Both the position numbers and the translations under genes were made by a program. From NCBI GenBank assembly GCA_949743265.1, contig CATJSX010000063.1, positions 1-39,122 on the forward strand: a stretch of DNA of 39,122 bases, in the 5' to 3' direction. Every line of letters begins with the position of its first letter. The stretch's first letter is position 1. The notes beneath the pieces were generated by a model. That model was not told where the DNA came from. It made no database searches and saw only the letters and a program-made list of their open reading frames with translations. This document shows, piece after piece, positions 7,701 to 16,370 of this stretch. Origin of the DNA: an uncultured Peptococcaceae bacterium (GTDB taxonomy: Bacteria > Bacillota > Peptococcia > Peptococcales > Peptococcaceae).

Positions 7701-8564
7701 TTACATAGAAAATTGTTTATCTTTGCCGTGAAATGCCATATCAAACCACAAAGGACTGGCAACAAAGATTGAAGAATAAGCTCCAGCGGTAATTCCTATA
7801 ATTAAAGCTAAGACAAAAACTTTTGTCGTTTCACCACCGAAGAAAAACAGCGCTAACAGCAAAATTAACGTACTAACTGATGTATTGATAGAGCGCGTTA
7901 AACTTTGTTTGATACTATGGTTGATAACGCCTTGCAGTTCGTCCTTTTTTACTTTATGTAGATTTTCTCTGATACGGTCGAAAATAACGATGGTATCGTT
8001 AATAGAATATCCGAAAATCGTCAACACAGCGGCGATAAAAGAACTGTCTACTTCCAACTGAAAAATAGAAAATAAACTGATAACCACCATAACGTCATGA
8101 ACTAAAGCGATAATCCCAGCAATAGCAAATTTCAGCTCAAAACGAAAAGCAATATAAACAACCATTAGTAAAATAGCAATCACTAAAGCAATTAAGCCGC
8201 TGCGCAAGAGTTCTGCGCCAATCGTCGGTCCTACAGCATCGTTGCGAATCAATTCAAAAGATCCTAAAGCAGTTTCTAACGCATTTAAAAGGTTATCTTG
8301 TGTCGTTTGATCCATATAGGTTGTTTTGAGTTGATAGGAGTTGCCTTCCATTGTTTGAATTTTGCTAGAACCCATATCCATGCTGATTAACTGCGCTCTC
8401 AAATCTTCAATAGCCACTTCTTGTTCAAATTTTATTTGCAGCGCGTTACCGCCAGCGAAATCAACGCCCAAATTTAATCCCTGCAAAAACAAAGAAATAA
8501 TCCCCGGGATGATGATTAAGAGCGAGATTGCATACCAAATTTTTCTTTTGCCGATAAAATCCAT
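7701..8564 (-). CDS. secF: Protein translocase subunit SecF
   Basis: 287 residues, typical for SecF. The first membrane segment (IWYAISLLIIIPGIISLFL) is followed by the conserved LGVDFAGGNALQIKF, then a short periplasmic/extracellular P4-like domain. After it come five membrane helices containing GYSINDTIVIFDRIREN (about 185-201), the signature shared with RND proteins. With SecD it uses the proton or sodium gradient to pull proteins through SecYEG. A GGAGG ribosome-binding site sits ahead of the ATG. It is 12 bases downstream of secD and cotranscribed with it. yajC is not adjacent. Confidence 0.96.
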   Translation of the reverse strand: MDFIGKRKIWYAISLLIIIPGIISLFLQGLNLGVDFAGGNALQIKFEQEVAIEDLRAQLISMDMGSSKIQTMEGNSYQLKTTYMDQTTQDNLLNALETALGSFELIRNDAVGPTIGAELLRSGLIALVIAILLMVVYIAFRFELKFAIAGIIALVHDVMVVISLFSIFQLEVDSSFIAAVLTIFGYSINDTIVIFDRIRENLHKVKKDELQGVINHSIKQSLTRSINTSVSTLILLLALFFFGGETTKVFVLALIIGITAGAYSSIFVASPLWFDMAFHGKDKQFSM

Positions 8565-8576
8565 TTTTCTCGCCTC

Positions 8577-9818
8577 CTAAGCCCCATAGAATTTTGTATT
8601 GGTAATCAAATTTGAGGATACTAATGTATTTAAGATAAACCGTGTAAAGGTAATAGCGGTAAACATACTAGCTAAAATACCAATGGATAACGTAATAGCA
8701 AATCCACGAATAGAACCTGTCCCAAAGATAATCAAAACGATACCAGCTATCAATGTCGTGACATTAGAGTCAAAAATAGTTGCAAAAGCTTTTTTGAATC
8801 CTGCTTCTGCTGCTACGCGCAAAGATTTATCTGCTCGTAATTCTTCTTTAATACGTTCATAAATAATAATATTAGCATCTACGCCCATACCGATTGATAA
8901 CAAAAATGCCGCAATAACCGGCAGTGTAATGGTTGTTTTAATCAAAATTAACGCACCTGCTAAAATAATCGCGTATAATGTCAACGCTACTAAAGCTAAA
9001 AAGCCGGGAACACGATATAAAATCAGCATAAATACTGCTAGTATGATTACGCCGATAATGGCAGCGTTAATGCTTTTAGCGATAGAATCTGGACCTAATT
9101 GCGGTCCTACTGAACGTTTTTCTAACATTGTCAATTCCACTGGCAACGCTCCCGAATTTAACAATAATGCCAGCTGACTGACTTCTTCTCTGGAAGTAAA
9201 ACTGCCGCTGATTTGACATTTACCGTCAGTAATCGGTGTGCTGACAAAAGGCGCTGATAAGACATTGCCGTCCAACACAATAGCGATAATGCGATTGGGA
9301 TCCCGTCCATCAGGATATTTAGCGACCATTTCACTGGTTGCTTGAGCAAATTTTTCTGTACCAGAACTGTTGAAACGGAGAGAAACGCCAAATTGTTGAG
9401 TAGGGTCAATGGTTTCTTGATCCATATAACCTTCAGCTTTTTCCAACTCATTGCCGCTCAAAATAATTTCGTTAGTATCCATTCGTACGAAATCTAGTCT
9501 TGCCGTAGTGCCAATAGCCCTTACTGCTTCTTCTGGATCATCAACACCCGGCAGTTCAACGCTGATGCGGTTACTGCCTTCTCGTCTGACTTCTGGTTCA
9601 GTTACGCCTAAACTGTTGACACGATTGTTAATCACTTCAATGGCTCCACGCATATCTTCATCACTGGTTCCCTCCGGCGCCTCCAAGCGAACCATAACGC
9701 CGCCCTGTAGATCCAACCCTAAACGAGCATGATCGGCATAAACGGGCAGCAAGGCTACTGCTGCTACAGCGACTAATACTACCGTCGCCAAAAATGTTAC
9801 TACTTTTTGCCAGCGCAT
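8577..9818 (-). CDS. secD: Protein translocase subunit SecD
   Basis: 413 residues, normal for Gram-positive-type SecD. An N-terminal membrane helix is followed by the D1 motif RLGLDLQGGVMVRLEAPEG, the extracellular P1 domain, then six helices. These include LLNSGALPVELTMLEKRSVGPQLG and SIGMGVDANIIIYERIKEELR, the family signature. It acts in the membrane with SecF as the translocation motor accessory. The upstream region has a GGGGAGGAC ribosome-binding site and a good sigma-A promoter. It is a separate secD gene, not the SecDF fusion found in Bacillus. Confidence 0.97.
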   Translation of the reverse strand: MRWQKVVTFLATVVLVAVAAVALLPVYADHARLGLDLQGGVMVRLEAPEGTSDEDMRGAIEVINNRVNSLGVTEPEVRREGSNRISVELPGVDDPEEAVRAIGTTARLDFVRMDTNEIILSGNELEKAEGYMDQETIDPTQQFGVSLRFNSSGTEKFAQATSEMVAKYPDGRDPNRIIAIVLDGNVLSAPFVSTPITDGKCQISGSFTSREEVSQLALLLNSGALPVELTMLEKRSVGPQLGPDSIAKSINAAIIGVIILAVFMLILYRVPGFLALVALTLYAIILAGALILIKTTITLPVIAAFLLSIGMGVDANIIIYERIKEELRADKSLRVAAEAGFKKAFATIFDSNVTTLIAGIVLIIFGTGSIRGFAITLSIGILASMFTAITFTRFILNTLVSSNLITNTKFYGA

Positions 9819-9878
9819 AATCTGTCCTCCCCAAATTTATAATGCCTTACAGCCTACAGGCTGAAAAATATTTCTTCT

Positions 9879-9907
9879 ATTATAATCCTCTTTGAGTACT
9901 AACGCAA
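9879..9907 (-). promoter_or_regulatory. Sigma-A-type promoter for secDF
   Basis: Minus strand: TTGCGT (9907-9902), 17-base spacer, TATAAT (9884-9879), about 60 bases ahead of secD. Downstream, CAGCCT/AGGCTG forms a small dyad in the leader. Confidence 0.65.
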
Positions 9908-9948
9908 ATAATAATTTGCTATACTAAAAGAAATTCAGCCAAATTTCT

Positions 9949-10012
9949 CCAAAAAACTCCTCTTCAAAAAAGATGGTTATCTTGTCGTTTGATTTCTTTT
10001 TTGAGAGGAGTT
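9949..10012 (-). terminator. Terminator at the end of the mre-min block
   Basis: On the minus strand AACTCCTCtCAAAAAAG (10012-9996) pairs with CTTTTTTGaAGAGGAGTT and runs into TTTTTT. The loop is long, 23 bases. It follows the minE stop by nine bases. Confidence 0.75.
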
Positions 10013-10021
10013 CAATTGAGT

Positions 10022-10285
10022 TTAATAGCTTCTTTTTAATTGTGAGATTGGGATATTAACTTCTAAAATAGCCATATCTTCTTTATCTTCTACCTGAACT
10101 TCTAAATTCTTTTCGTCAAATTCCATATATTTGGAAATCACCGCGATCAAATCTTTTTTTAAATCGTCAACGATACCTTTGGATAAACTTGCGCGATCAT
10201 GGATTAACACCAGCTGCAAGCGTTCTTTAGCCGTTTCTTTGCTGTTTTTTTTATCGCCAAATAATCTTTGAAAAGCACTGGCCAT
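10022..10285 (-). CDS. minE: Cell division topological specificity factor MinE
   Basis: 87 residues. The N-terminal amphipathic anchor (FQRLFGDKKNSKETAKERLQLVLIHDR) contains the MinD-contact region, which releases MinD from the membrane by stimulating its ATPase. A dimerisation domain follows (MEFDEKNLEVQVEDKEDMAILEVNIPI). This gives pole-to-pole Min oscillation instead of the DivIVA/MinJ system of Bacillus. The start codon has an AGGAGG-type site ahead. It lies 14 bases after minD and is last in the block. Confidence 0.93.
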   Translation of the reverse strand: MASAFQRLFGDKKNSKETAKERLQLVLIHDRASLSKGIVDDLKKDLIAVISKYMEFDEKNLEVQVEDKEDMAILEVNIPISQLKRSY

Positions 10286-10299
10286 CGCTCAAGTCCTCC

Positions 10300-11094
10300 T
10301 TAATTTTTTTTGAACAGCTTCGTTAATTTAGAAAAGAATCCTTCTTCAACATCAAAATTCATCAGAGCCACATCTTCACCCATAATACGTCGGGTAATAT
10401 TGCGATAAGCCTGTCCCGCTTGAGAGCTGTCATCTAATACGGCTGGTTCGCCACGATTAGTAGAAATAACAATACTGTCATCTTCCGGTACGACACCCAG
10501 AAGTTTTATTGCCAATATTTCTAACATGTCATCAATATTTAACATATCACCTTGTTTAACCATATTTGGGCGCATGCGGTTAATCAAAAGTTTGGGTTCA
10601 TTTAGACCGCTAGCTTCCAAAAGACCGATAATGCGATCGGCATCACGTACGGAAGAAACTTCTGGATTCGTCACAACGAGCGCCCAATCTGCACCGGCAA
10701 CAGCATTTTTAAAACCTTGTTCAATGCCGGCAGGACAATCAATCACTACATAGTCAAATTCTTCTTTAAGTGAGTCGCACATTTCTTTTATCTGTTCTTC
10801 TGTGACGGCTGTTTTATCTTTGGTTTGAGCCGCTGGCAGTAAATACAAATTATCAAAACGTTTATCTTTGATCAGCGCTTTTTTTAACTTACATTGTCCG
10901 CTAGCAACATCAACAATATCATAAACTATGCGGTTTTCTAGTCCCATAACAACATCTAAATTTCTCAATCCAATGTCGGTATCCATCAATACTACTCTTT
11001 TGCCCATTTTAGCTAACCCTGTTCCAATATTGGCTGTTGTTGTTGTTTTGCCAACGCCGCCTTTACCAGAAGTTACTACAAATACTTCACCCAT
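10300..11094 (-). CDS. minD: Septum site-determining ATPase MinD
   Basis: A 264-residue ParA/MinD-type ATPase. The deviant Walker A is SGKGGVGKTTTTANIG (9-24), switch I includes LMDTDIGLRNLDVVMGLENR, Walker B-like is YVVIDCPAGIE, and the C-terminal membrane-targeting helix is GFFSKLTKLFKKN. It binds the membrane as an ATP dimer, recruits MinC, and is released by MinE. It is 15 bases downstream of minC and 14 before minE, and is cotranscribed with both. Confidence 0.97.
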   Translation of the reverse strand: MGEVFVVTSGKGGVGKTTTTANIGTGLAKMGKRVVLMDTDIGLRNLDVVMGLENRIVYDIVDVASGQCKLKKALIKDKRFDNLYLLPAAQTKDKTAVTEEQIKEMCDSLKEEFDYVVIDCPAGIEQGFKNAVAGADWALVVTNPEVSSVRDADRIIGLLEASGLNEPKLLINRMRPNMVKQGDMLNIDDMLEILAIKLLGVVPEDDSIVISTNRGEPAVLDDSSQAGQAYRNITRRIMGEDVALMNFDVEEGFFSKLTKLFKKN

Positions 11095-11109
11095 TCTCCG
11101 TCCTCCTAA

Positions 11110-11790
11110 TTATTCAAATGCGCTTTCAATAACCAAACGATCATCAACGATCTGTGCAATTTCAGCTTCCGTAGTATCCATTTCTTCATCATCTGGCGCT
11201 CTGGCAATTAAATCAGCAATACGTAATTGAATTGGCAACAGTTTTGTTGCATATACAATGGCTTGCCGATCGCCTTTGCAGCCAGCATGAGCCACGCCGC
11301 GCATAGTTCCTAAAATTAAAATATGACCGCTAGCTTTTAACTCAGCGCCAGCATTCACATCGCCTATAATGATTAATGTACCGTCAAATTCCAAAAATTG
11401 ACCAGAACGAATATTTTTGCGAACTAGCATGGTCCGTCCTTCAGATAAATAAGATTCCATATGTTCAAACATTGACAAATCAACACATTCTTTTTCATCA
11501 GCTATTTCTGAAAAAGAATTTTGTTCTTGAGGCAGATTTCTTTCGGCGGTTGAAGTAAAGCGTAAAATATCGTGCCCTAAAGACTGAAGCAGAACTTTCA
11601 AGGCCAATTTTTCACCGTCGCTCAATAAATGATCTCGACTATTGATGATCAGCGTCATGTGTTCACCCAAAAAATCTCTGGATTGCCAAAGTTTCTGCAC
11701 AATAATTTGGCAGAGTTCTTCAAAATTGACATGACAGTCCAAAACCATCGAAATGCCGTCTTTGCTGCCTTTAAAAGTAACTGTTTCCAT
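11110..11790 (-). CDS. minC: Septum site-determining protein MinC
   Basis: 226 residues. The N-terminal domain (1-100) is the FtsZ antagonist. The C-terminal beta-helix (from about 112, RTMLVRKNIRSGQFLEFDGTLIIIGDVNAGAELKASG) binds MinD; the repeated glycine turns are conserved. It inhibits FtsZ ring assembly away from midcell. A possible sigma-A promoter lies just upstream (11835-11863), behind a hairpin, so minCDE may be transcribed independently of the mre genes. Confidence 0.93.
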   Translation of the reverse strand: METVTFKGSKDGISMVLDCHVNFEELCQIIVQKLWQSRDFLGEHMTLIINSRDHLLSDGEKLALKVLLQSLGHDILRFTSTAERNLPQEQNSFSEIADEKECVDLSMFEHMESYLSEGRTMLVRKNIRSGQFLEFDGTLIIIGDVNAGAELKASGHILILGTMRGVAHAGCKGDRQAIVYATKLLPIQLRIADLIARAPDDEEMDTTEAEIAQIVDDRLVIESAFE

Positions 11791-11834
11791 GACGTTGGAC
11801 TCCTATCTTTCACCACAAAACGTAATTTTAATAC

Positions 11835-11863
11835 ATTCTACATATTTTTCTCAAAACCTGCAA
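11835..11863 (-). promoter_or_regulatory. Sigma-A-type promoter for minCDE
   Basis: Minus strand: TTGCAG (11863-11858), 17-base spacer, TAGAAT (11840-11835), about 45 bases ahead of minC. Confidence 0.5.
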
Positions 11864-11870
11864 ATGAGAT

Positions 11871-11906
11871 AAAAATACAGTTAATTTTTCCATTAATTGT
11901 ATTTTT
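11871..11906. terminator. Terminator hairpin between mrdA and minC
   Basis: AAAAATACAgTTAAT pairs with ATTAAtTGTATTTTT; on the minus strand it ends in a T run. It lies directly after the mrdA stop and before the minC promoter, so it separates the mre and min transcripts, at least partly. Confidence 0.65.
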
Positions 11907-11911
11907 CACTA

Positions 11912-13921
11912 TCAATTAAGTCCAAAATAAGCGGAAAATACATCTCGACAAACCAAACCACCAGAGCCTGAACCACTGAAACCATATTCCATTACACAAG
12001 CAAAAGCTACTTGTGGATCATCTGCTGGCGCAAATGCAACAAAAACACCGTCAAAATACTCTTTGGCACCGACATGATAATCTGCAATCCCCGGTTGAGA
12101 GGTTCCGGTTTTGGCGCCAACTTTAATGCTGTTGGGAAAATGAGCAAACAAACTATAAGCAGTTCCGCCTGGAGCTGTTACTCTACACATAGCATCGCGA
12201 ACGATTTGCAAAGTTTCAGCGCTAATATCAGCGACATGTTTTATTGTTGGAGCAGTTTTTTTGATTGTATTACCTTCGCTATCTTGAATTTCCTCCACGA
12301 TATAAGGCGTATAAACTGTTCCGCCATTGGCAATGGTAGAAACATATACAGCTAGTTGTAAAGGCGTGTATGCTTGTCGCCCTTGTCCCATGGCAATATT
12401 AAAAGTATCAGCCGGTCGCCAACGCGTACCATTAGTCAATGTATTTTCTTTTTCTTTCAGCAGTTGTTTTTCGGCTTTTGTTTTTTGCGTTTGTAACTTT
12501 TGTTTTTCTTCTTCGCTTTGTGCTTGTGCAATAAGTTCATCATACTCGGCATTGGATTCGTCAATACGTTTGTCGTAAATACTGCCCCATTGTTCGCGAT
12601 AACGATCATTATATTGTTCTCGTTTTTCTATAGTCGGTAAAGCGCCTTGATAAGGATTTTCACCGGTGGATTCATACGGCAGATCAATACCAGTCGCTCC
12701 TTCCAAACCTAATTCAGCGCCGTATTTTGCAATATTATCGACACCAGTACGGCGACCAATTTCTTGAAAAAATGTATTATCTGAACGCGCCATAGCCGTA
12801 TAAATATTATATCGTCCCGGAGCTGCTGTTGATTTGATATACGGCTTTTCCCAATAGCGACCGGAATTATAAATGGTTTCTGTTGTATTGATATTGCCTG
12901 TTTCCAAAGCGGCAGTAGCCGTTACAGGTTTAAATGTTGAACCGGGAATATAACGTCCTTGAATAGCTTTGTTTTGCTGAGTAACCTTATCGTCAGGTCG
13001 ACTAGTCATTGCCAATACTTTGCCAGTTTTGACGTCTAACAAGACAGCAGCGCCAGCGCCAGCTTTATCGGATTTGGGATTGCTCCTCAAAGAAGCCGCC
13101 ACACGATCAAAAGAATTCTCCAATACTTTCTGCAAGTCATAATCAATGGTTAAAATTAAATTGTTGCCGACTTTAGGCATAACAGATACAGTTTCGCTGA
13201 TAGGATGTCCGTTAGCGTCTACCTCGACTAATACTGTACCGGGCTTACCTCTGAGTTCGCTATCATATGATTTCTCCAAACCATTTTTGCCAATAAAATC
13301 TCCCATATTATAATGATTTTCATCAGGCACGCCGGTTTCAGCTTCTTTTTTGGCTTGCGCATCTAATTCAGCCTGACTAACTTCGCCCAAATAGCCTAAT
13401 ATATGACCAGCAAAATTGCCTTCCAAGTAGACGCGTTCCGGCGTTGTCGTAATAGTCACTCCCGGCAATTGGTCACGTCTAGCTTCAATAGCGCTGACTA
13501 AACTAATGTCCAATCCTTTTTTTATGACAACGGGTTGGTACATACGATAACGATTATCATTGACTTTTTCGGTAATAATTTCTATTGTAATTTCTGGATC
13601 GTTTAACAAATTTGCCAGATCGGCAATGACTTGCGCTTTGCCCTCATCACCTAAATCAGCTAATGTCTGCGGATGAACCGATACTTGAAAGGTTGGTTGA
13701 TCAGTGACCAAGACAATACCGTCAGCAGTGATAATATTGCCGCGACCAGCATCTAATGCTAATTGTCTTGTTTTATTGCGTTGAGCTTGCAGCTGATAAG
13801 ATTCGGTATCAATTAACTGCATCCAAGCCAGTTTTCCAATCAATATGGCTGTTATCGCAAAAATTAGCAGCGTGTAAATTGAAAGGCTTTTTTCTATATA
13901 TTTACGCTCTTTTGTTTGCAT
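11912..13921 (-). CDS. mrdA: Penicillin-binding protein 2 (elongasome transpeptidase)
   Basis: A 669-residue class B PBP. A single membrane anchor lies near residues 13-32, then the dimerisation domain (about 60-220). The transpeptidase domain has S328TFK, SDN (ARSDNTFFQEIG) and K604TGT. It cross-links peptidoglycan during side-wall growth with RodA and MreBCD. ATG 13921 is chosen because AAAGGAG sits just before it; the longer in-frame extension reaches back into mreD. About residues 428-498, between SDN and KTG, form a highly charged, probably coiled-coil insert (EEEKQKLQTQKTKAEKQ). The protein is the last gene of the mreBCD-mrdA run. Confidence 0.94.
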   Translation of the reverse strand: MQTKERKYIEKSLSIYTLLIFAITAILIGKLAWMQLIDTESYQLQAQRNKTRQLALDAGRGNIITADGIVLVTDQPTFQVSVHPQTLADLGDEGKAQVIADLANLLNDPEITIEIITEKVNDNRYRMYQPVVIKKGLDISLVSAIEARRDQLPGVTITTTPERVYLEGNFAGHILGYLGEVSQAELDAQAKKEAETGVPDENHYNMGDFIGKNGLEKSYDSELRGKPGTVLVEVDANGHPISETVSVMPKVGNNLILTIDYDLQKVLENSFDRVAASLRSNPKSDKAGAGAAVLLDVKTGKVLAMTSRPDDKVTQQNKAIQGRYIPGSTFKPVTATAALETGNINTTETIYNSGRYWEKPYIKSTAAPGRYNIYTAMARSDNTFFQEIGRRTGVDNIAKYGAELGLEGATGIDLPYESTGENPYQGALPTIEKREQYNDRYREQWGSIYDKRIDESNAEYDELIAQAQSEEEKQKLQTQKTKAEKQLLKEKENTLTNGTRWRPADTFNIAMGQGRQAYTPLQLAVYVSTIANGGTVYTPYIVEEIQDSEGNTIKKTAPTIKHVADISAETLQIVRDAMCRVTAPGGTAYSLFAHFPNSIKVGAKTGTSQPGIADYHVGAKEYFDGVFVAFAPADDPQVAFACVMEYGFSGSGSGGLVCRDVFSAYFGLN

Positions 13922-13944
13922 CGTAGCTCCTTTCTTTGTAAACG

Positions 13945-14430
13945 TTAATCTCGAATATCCTTGGCACTGATCTGATAAAAAGCGGCATAAATCAGCGGAG
14001 CAAAACAACTATTGTAAACAATATCTGGTATAGTCGTGATGACCATGCCGATAAAAACGATGTTGCTGCCAATGAGTTTGCTCAACACGTAATAAATAAA
14101 AGCGTTGGCAATAGTACCAACAATCAAGCAGACAATAGGAACAAAAAAATTATTTTTATATAATCTTCGTTCCGAATGCCCAATGATCCAGCCAATAATG
14201 CCTTTGCAAAGCGCGTTTACGCCGATAAAACGTCCCGCTAATAAATCTTCCAAAAATCCCATTGCCAGCCCTAAACAGCCACCCTTTAACGGTCCATTAA
14301 AAATAGCAAAAAATACTACCATAATCAGCATAAAATCTGGCTTGCCGCCAGCAACTGACAAATCGTTAAAAATGGTATCTCGCAAAATAACACTGAAAAA
14401 TCCAAGAATCAGCAGTAAAATATATTTCAT
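13945..14430 (-). CDS. mreD: Rod shape-determining protein MreD
   Basis: 161 residues, nearly all membrane-embedded. It starts MKYILLLILGFFSVILRDTIF, and about five hydrophobic segments follow, with the typical phrase GCLGLAMGFLEDLLAGRFIGVNAL. It is the integral membrane member of the MreBCD complex that positions the elongasome. ATG 14430 has AAGGAGG nine bases upstream. The alternative start at 14454 overlaps mreC and has no site. It lies one base after the mreC stop, which indicates translational coupling. Confidence 0.9.
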   Translation of the reverse strand: MKYILLLILGFFSVILRDTIFNDLSVAGGKPDFMLIMVVFFAIFNGPLKGGCLGLAMGFLEDLLAGRFIGVNALCKGIIGWIIGHSERRLYKNNFFVPIVCLIVGTIANAFIYYVLSKLIGSNIVFIGMVITTIPDIVYNSCFAPLIYAAFYQISAKDIRD

Positions 14431-14431
14431 T

Positions 14432-15301
14432 TTACTGTCCTCCTTGCTCGCCATTTGCCATATCTGACGAAACTTTTACGTTTGTTAAGATAAAAACTTC
14501 CTCCAATTTGGAAAAATTGACATAAGGCTCAATGGTGGCCTGTTTAGTCAGTCCGCCGGCTTCAATGCTAATATCTACTACTTCACCAATACGAATTCCT
14601 TCCGGATAAATACCATCTAAACCGGAAGTAACAATGATATCACCGAGACAAATATCTGCATCATGGGGCATATGAACCATGCGTAATATATTTTTATCGC
14701 TACCCATTCCTTCTACAACCCCAGGCGTTTCTCTGGTCTCCCATACTCTAGCGCCGACAGCACCTTCGCGATCTAAAACCAGTACCACTTCACAAGAATC
14801 GGATAATACTGAAGTAATGCGACCGACTAAGCCTTGATGATTCAAAACAATCATGTTGCTGGCAATACCATCATTACTGCCTTTATCCAAAATAATCGTA
14901 TGCTCCAGCTTATTGTTATTTTCTGCAATGATAGCCGCTACAGTTAAGTCGTAATGTTCGACTGCTTTTTGTTTATACGCAAGCATTTCTTTTAAACGAA
15001 TATTTTCTAACTCGGCTTCTTTTAATGTATTGATTTGATTATTCAACTCGCCGATTTGTTGTTTTAAGATTATATTTTCATCATGCAATTTCTGAGCTTC
15101 GCCAAAAATAGCAAAAACGCTCTTGATATTGCTGCTCAATGTGCTGAGACCATGTTGAAAAGGACTGGCTGCGTTGCGTAGTCCATTTTCTACAAAGGTC
15201 AAATTATTTCTAGGCTCTATGGTTGCTACTGCCAAAGATAGCAAAATACCGCCAATAATAATCACAGCGCTAATACGTATTAGCCATTTTCTTTTGGGCA
15301 T
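14432..15301 (-). CDS. mreC: Rod shape-determining protein MreC
   Basis: 289 residues. A membrane helix (LIRISAVIIIGGILLSLAVATI) is followed by a coiled coil (about 65-110, with EAQKLHDENIILKQQIGEL) and then the beta-rich extracytoplasmic domain with LDKGSNDGIASNMIVLNHQGLVGRI and VVTSGLDGIYPEGIRIGEV, both conserved. MreC joins MreB inside to PBP2 and RodA outside. It lies 19 bases after mreB. Confidence 0.95.
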   Translation of the reverse strand: MPKRKWLIRISAVIIIGGILLSLAVATIEPRNNLTFVENGLRNAASPFQHGLSTLSSNIKSVFAIFGEAQKLHDENIILKQQIGELNNQINTLKEAELENIRLKEMLAYKQKAVEHYDLTVAAIIAENNNKLEHTIILDKGSNDGIASNMIVLNHQGLVGRITSVLSDSCEVVLVLDREGAVGARVWETRETPGVVEGMGSDKNILRMVHMPHDADICLGDIIVTSGLDGIYPEGIRIGEVVDISIEAGGLTKQATIEPYVNFSKLEEVFILTNVKVSSDMANGEQGGQ

Positions 15302-15320
15302 GCTCTAATCAATCCTTCGT

Positions 15321-16343
15321 CTATATTCTTTTAGCGCCGCTGGCAACTTTTTTCAGCAGCTCGACATTTTCTAAAGTTTGACCAGCGCCCAAAACGATGC
15401 AAGTGAGCGGATCATCTGCAATGTGTACAGGCATGCCTGTTTCTTGAGCAATCAAGGTATCCATTCCACCGATCAAAGCGCCGCCGCCGGCTAACATAAT
15501 GCCTCTGTCCATAATATCTCCCGCCAATTCCGGCGGCGTTTTTTCCAAACAAGATTTAATAGCGTCCATAATGCTGATAATGATCTCTTTAAATGCCAGA
15601 TGAATTTCTGCGTCGCTAATTTCTACTTGTTTTGGCAATCCGGTAACCAAATCACGACCGCTGACCATGATGGTTTTGGGGATATCAAGCGGCGAAATAT
15701 AAACGTTGCCAATATTGATTTTGATCTCCTCCGCTGTCCGCTCGCCAATCAATAAACCATACTGCTTTTTTACAAAGCCCACAATGGCTTCATCCATTTT
15801 GTCGCCGCCAATGCGAATGGATTGACTATTGACAATGCCGCCTAAAGAAATAACTGCCACATCGGTCGTCCCGCCGCCAATATCAACGATCATACTACCA
15901 GTTGGTTCTCCAACTGGTAGACCAGCGCCGATAGCAGCTGCCATTGGCTCCTGCATGATATAAATCTCTTTAGCGCCAGCTTGCAGTGTCGCTTGACGCA
16001 CTGCTCTTTCTTCTACCGAAGTAGTACCCGCTGGCACACAAATAACAACTTTAGGTTTTACAAGAACACTAGTTGTGCTTAAGGCTTTATTAAAAAAATA
16101 TTTTAACATACTTTGCGTAACGTCAAAATCAGCGATAAAACCGTCTTTTAAGGGTCTTACGGCAACGATATTGCCCGGTGTACGTCCGATCATTCGCTTG
16201 GCTTCCTCACCTACAGCTAATACTTGATTGGTTGCACCTTTCTTGATCGCCACAACAGAAGGTTCTCTAATGACAATCCCTTTTCCTTGAACATATACCA
16301 AACTATTGGCGGTTCCTAAATCAATGGCAATTTCTTTTGCCAT
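15321..16343 (-). CDS. mreB: Rod shape-determining actin homologue MreB
   Basis: 340 residues of the actin/Hsp70 fold. Phosphate 1 is IDLGTANSLVYV, phosphate 2 is IVDIGGGTTDVAVISLGG, and the adenosine motif is IMLAGGGALIGGMD. It forms membrane-bound filaments that guide lateral wall synthesis. A GGAAG ribosome-binding site lies before the ATG. It sits 27 bases after the Maf-RadC fusion gene, in the maf/radC/mreB order common in Clostridia. Confidence 0.97.
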   Translation of the reverse strand: MAKEIAIDLGTANSLVYVQGKGIVIREPSVVAIKKGATNQVLAVGEEAKRMIGRTPGNIVAVRPLKDGFIADFDVTQSMLKYFFNKALSTTSVLVKPKVVICVPAGTTSVEERAVRQATLQAGAKEIYIMQEPMAAAIGAGLPVGEPTGSMIVDIGGGTTDVAVISLGGIVNSQSIRIGGDKMDEAIVGFVKKQYGLLIGERTAEEIKINIGNVYISPLDIPKTIMVSGRDLVTGLPKQVEISDAEIHLAFKEIIISIMDAIKSCLEKTPPELAGDIMDRGIMLAGGGALIGGMDTLIAQETGMPVHIADDPLTCIVLGAGQTLENVELLKKVASGAKRI

Positions 16344-16370
16344 ATTGACACTTCCTTTCCTAATGTCCGT

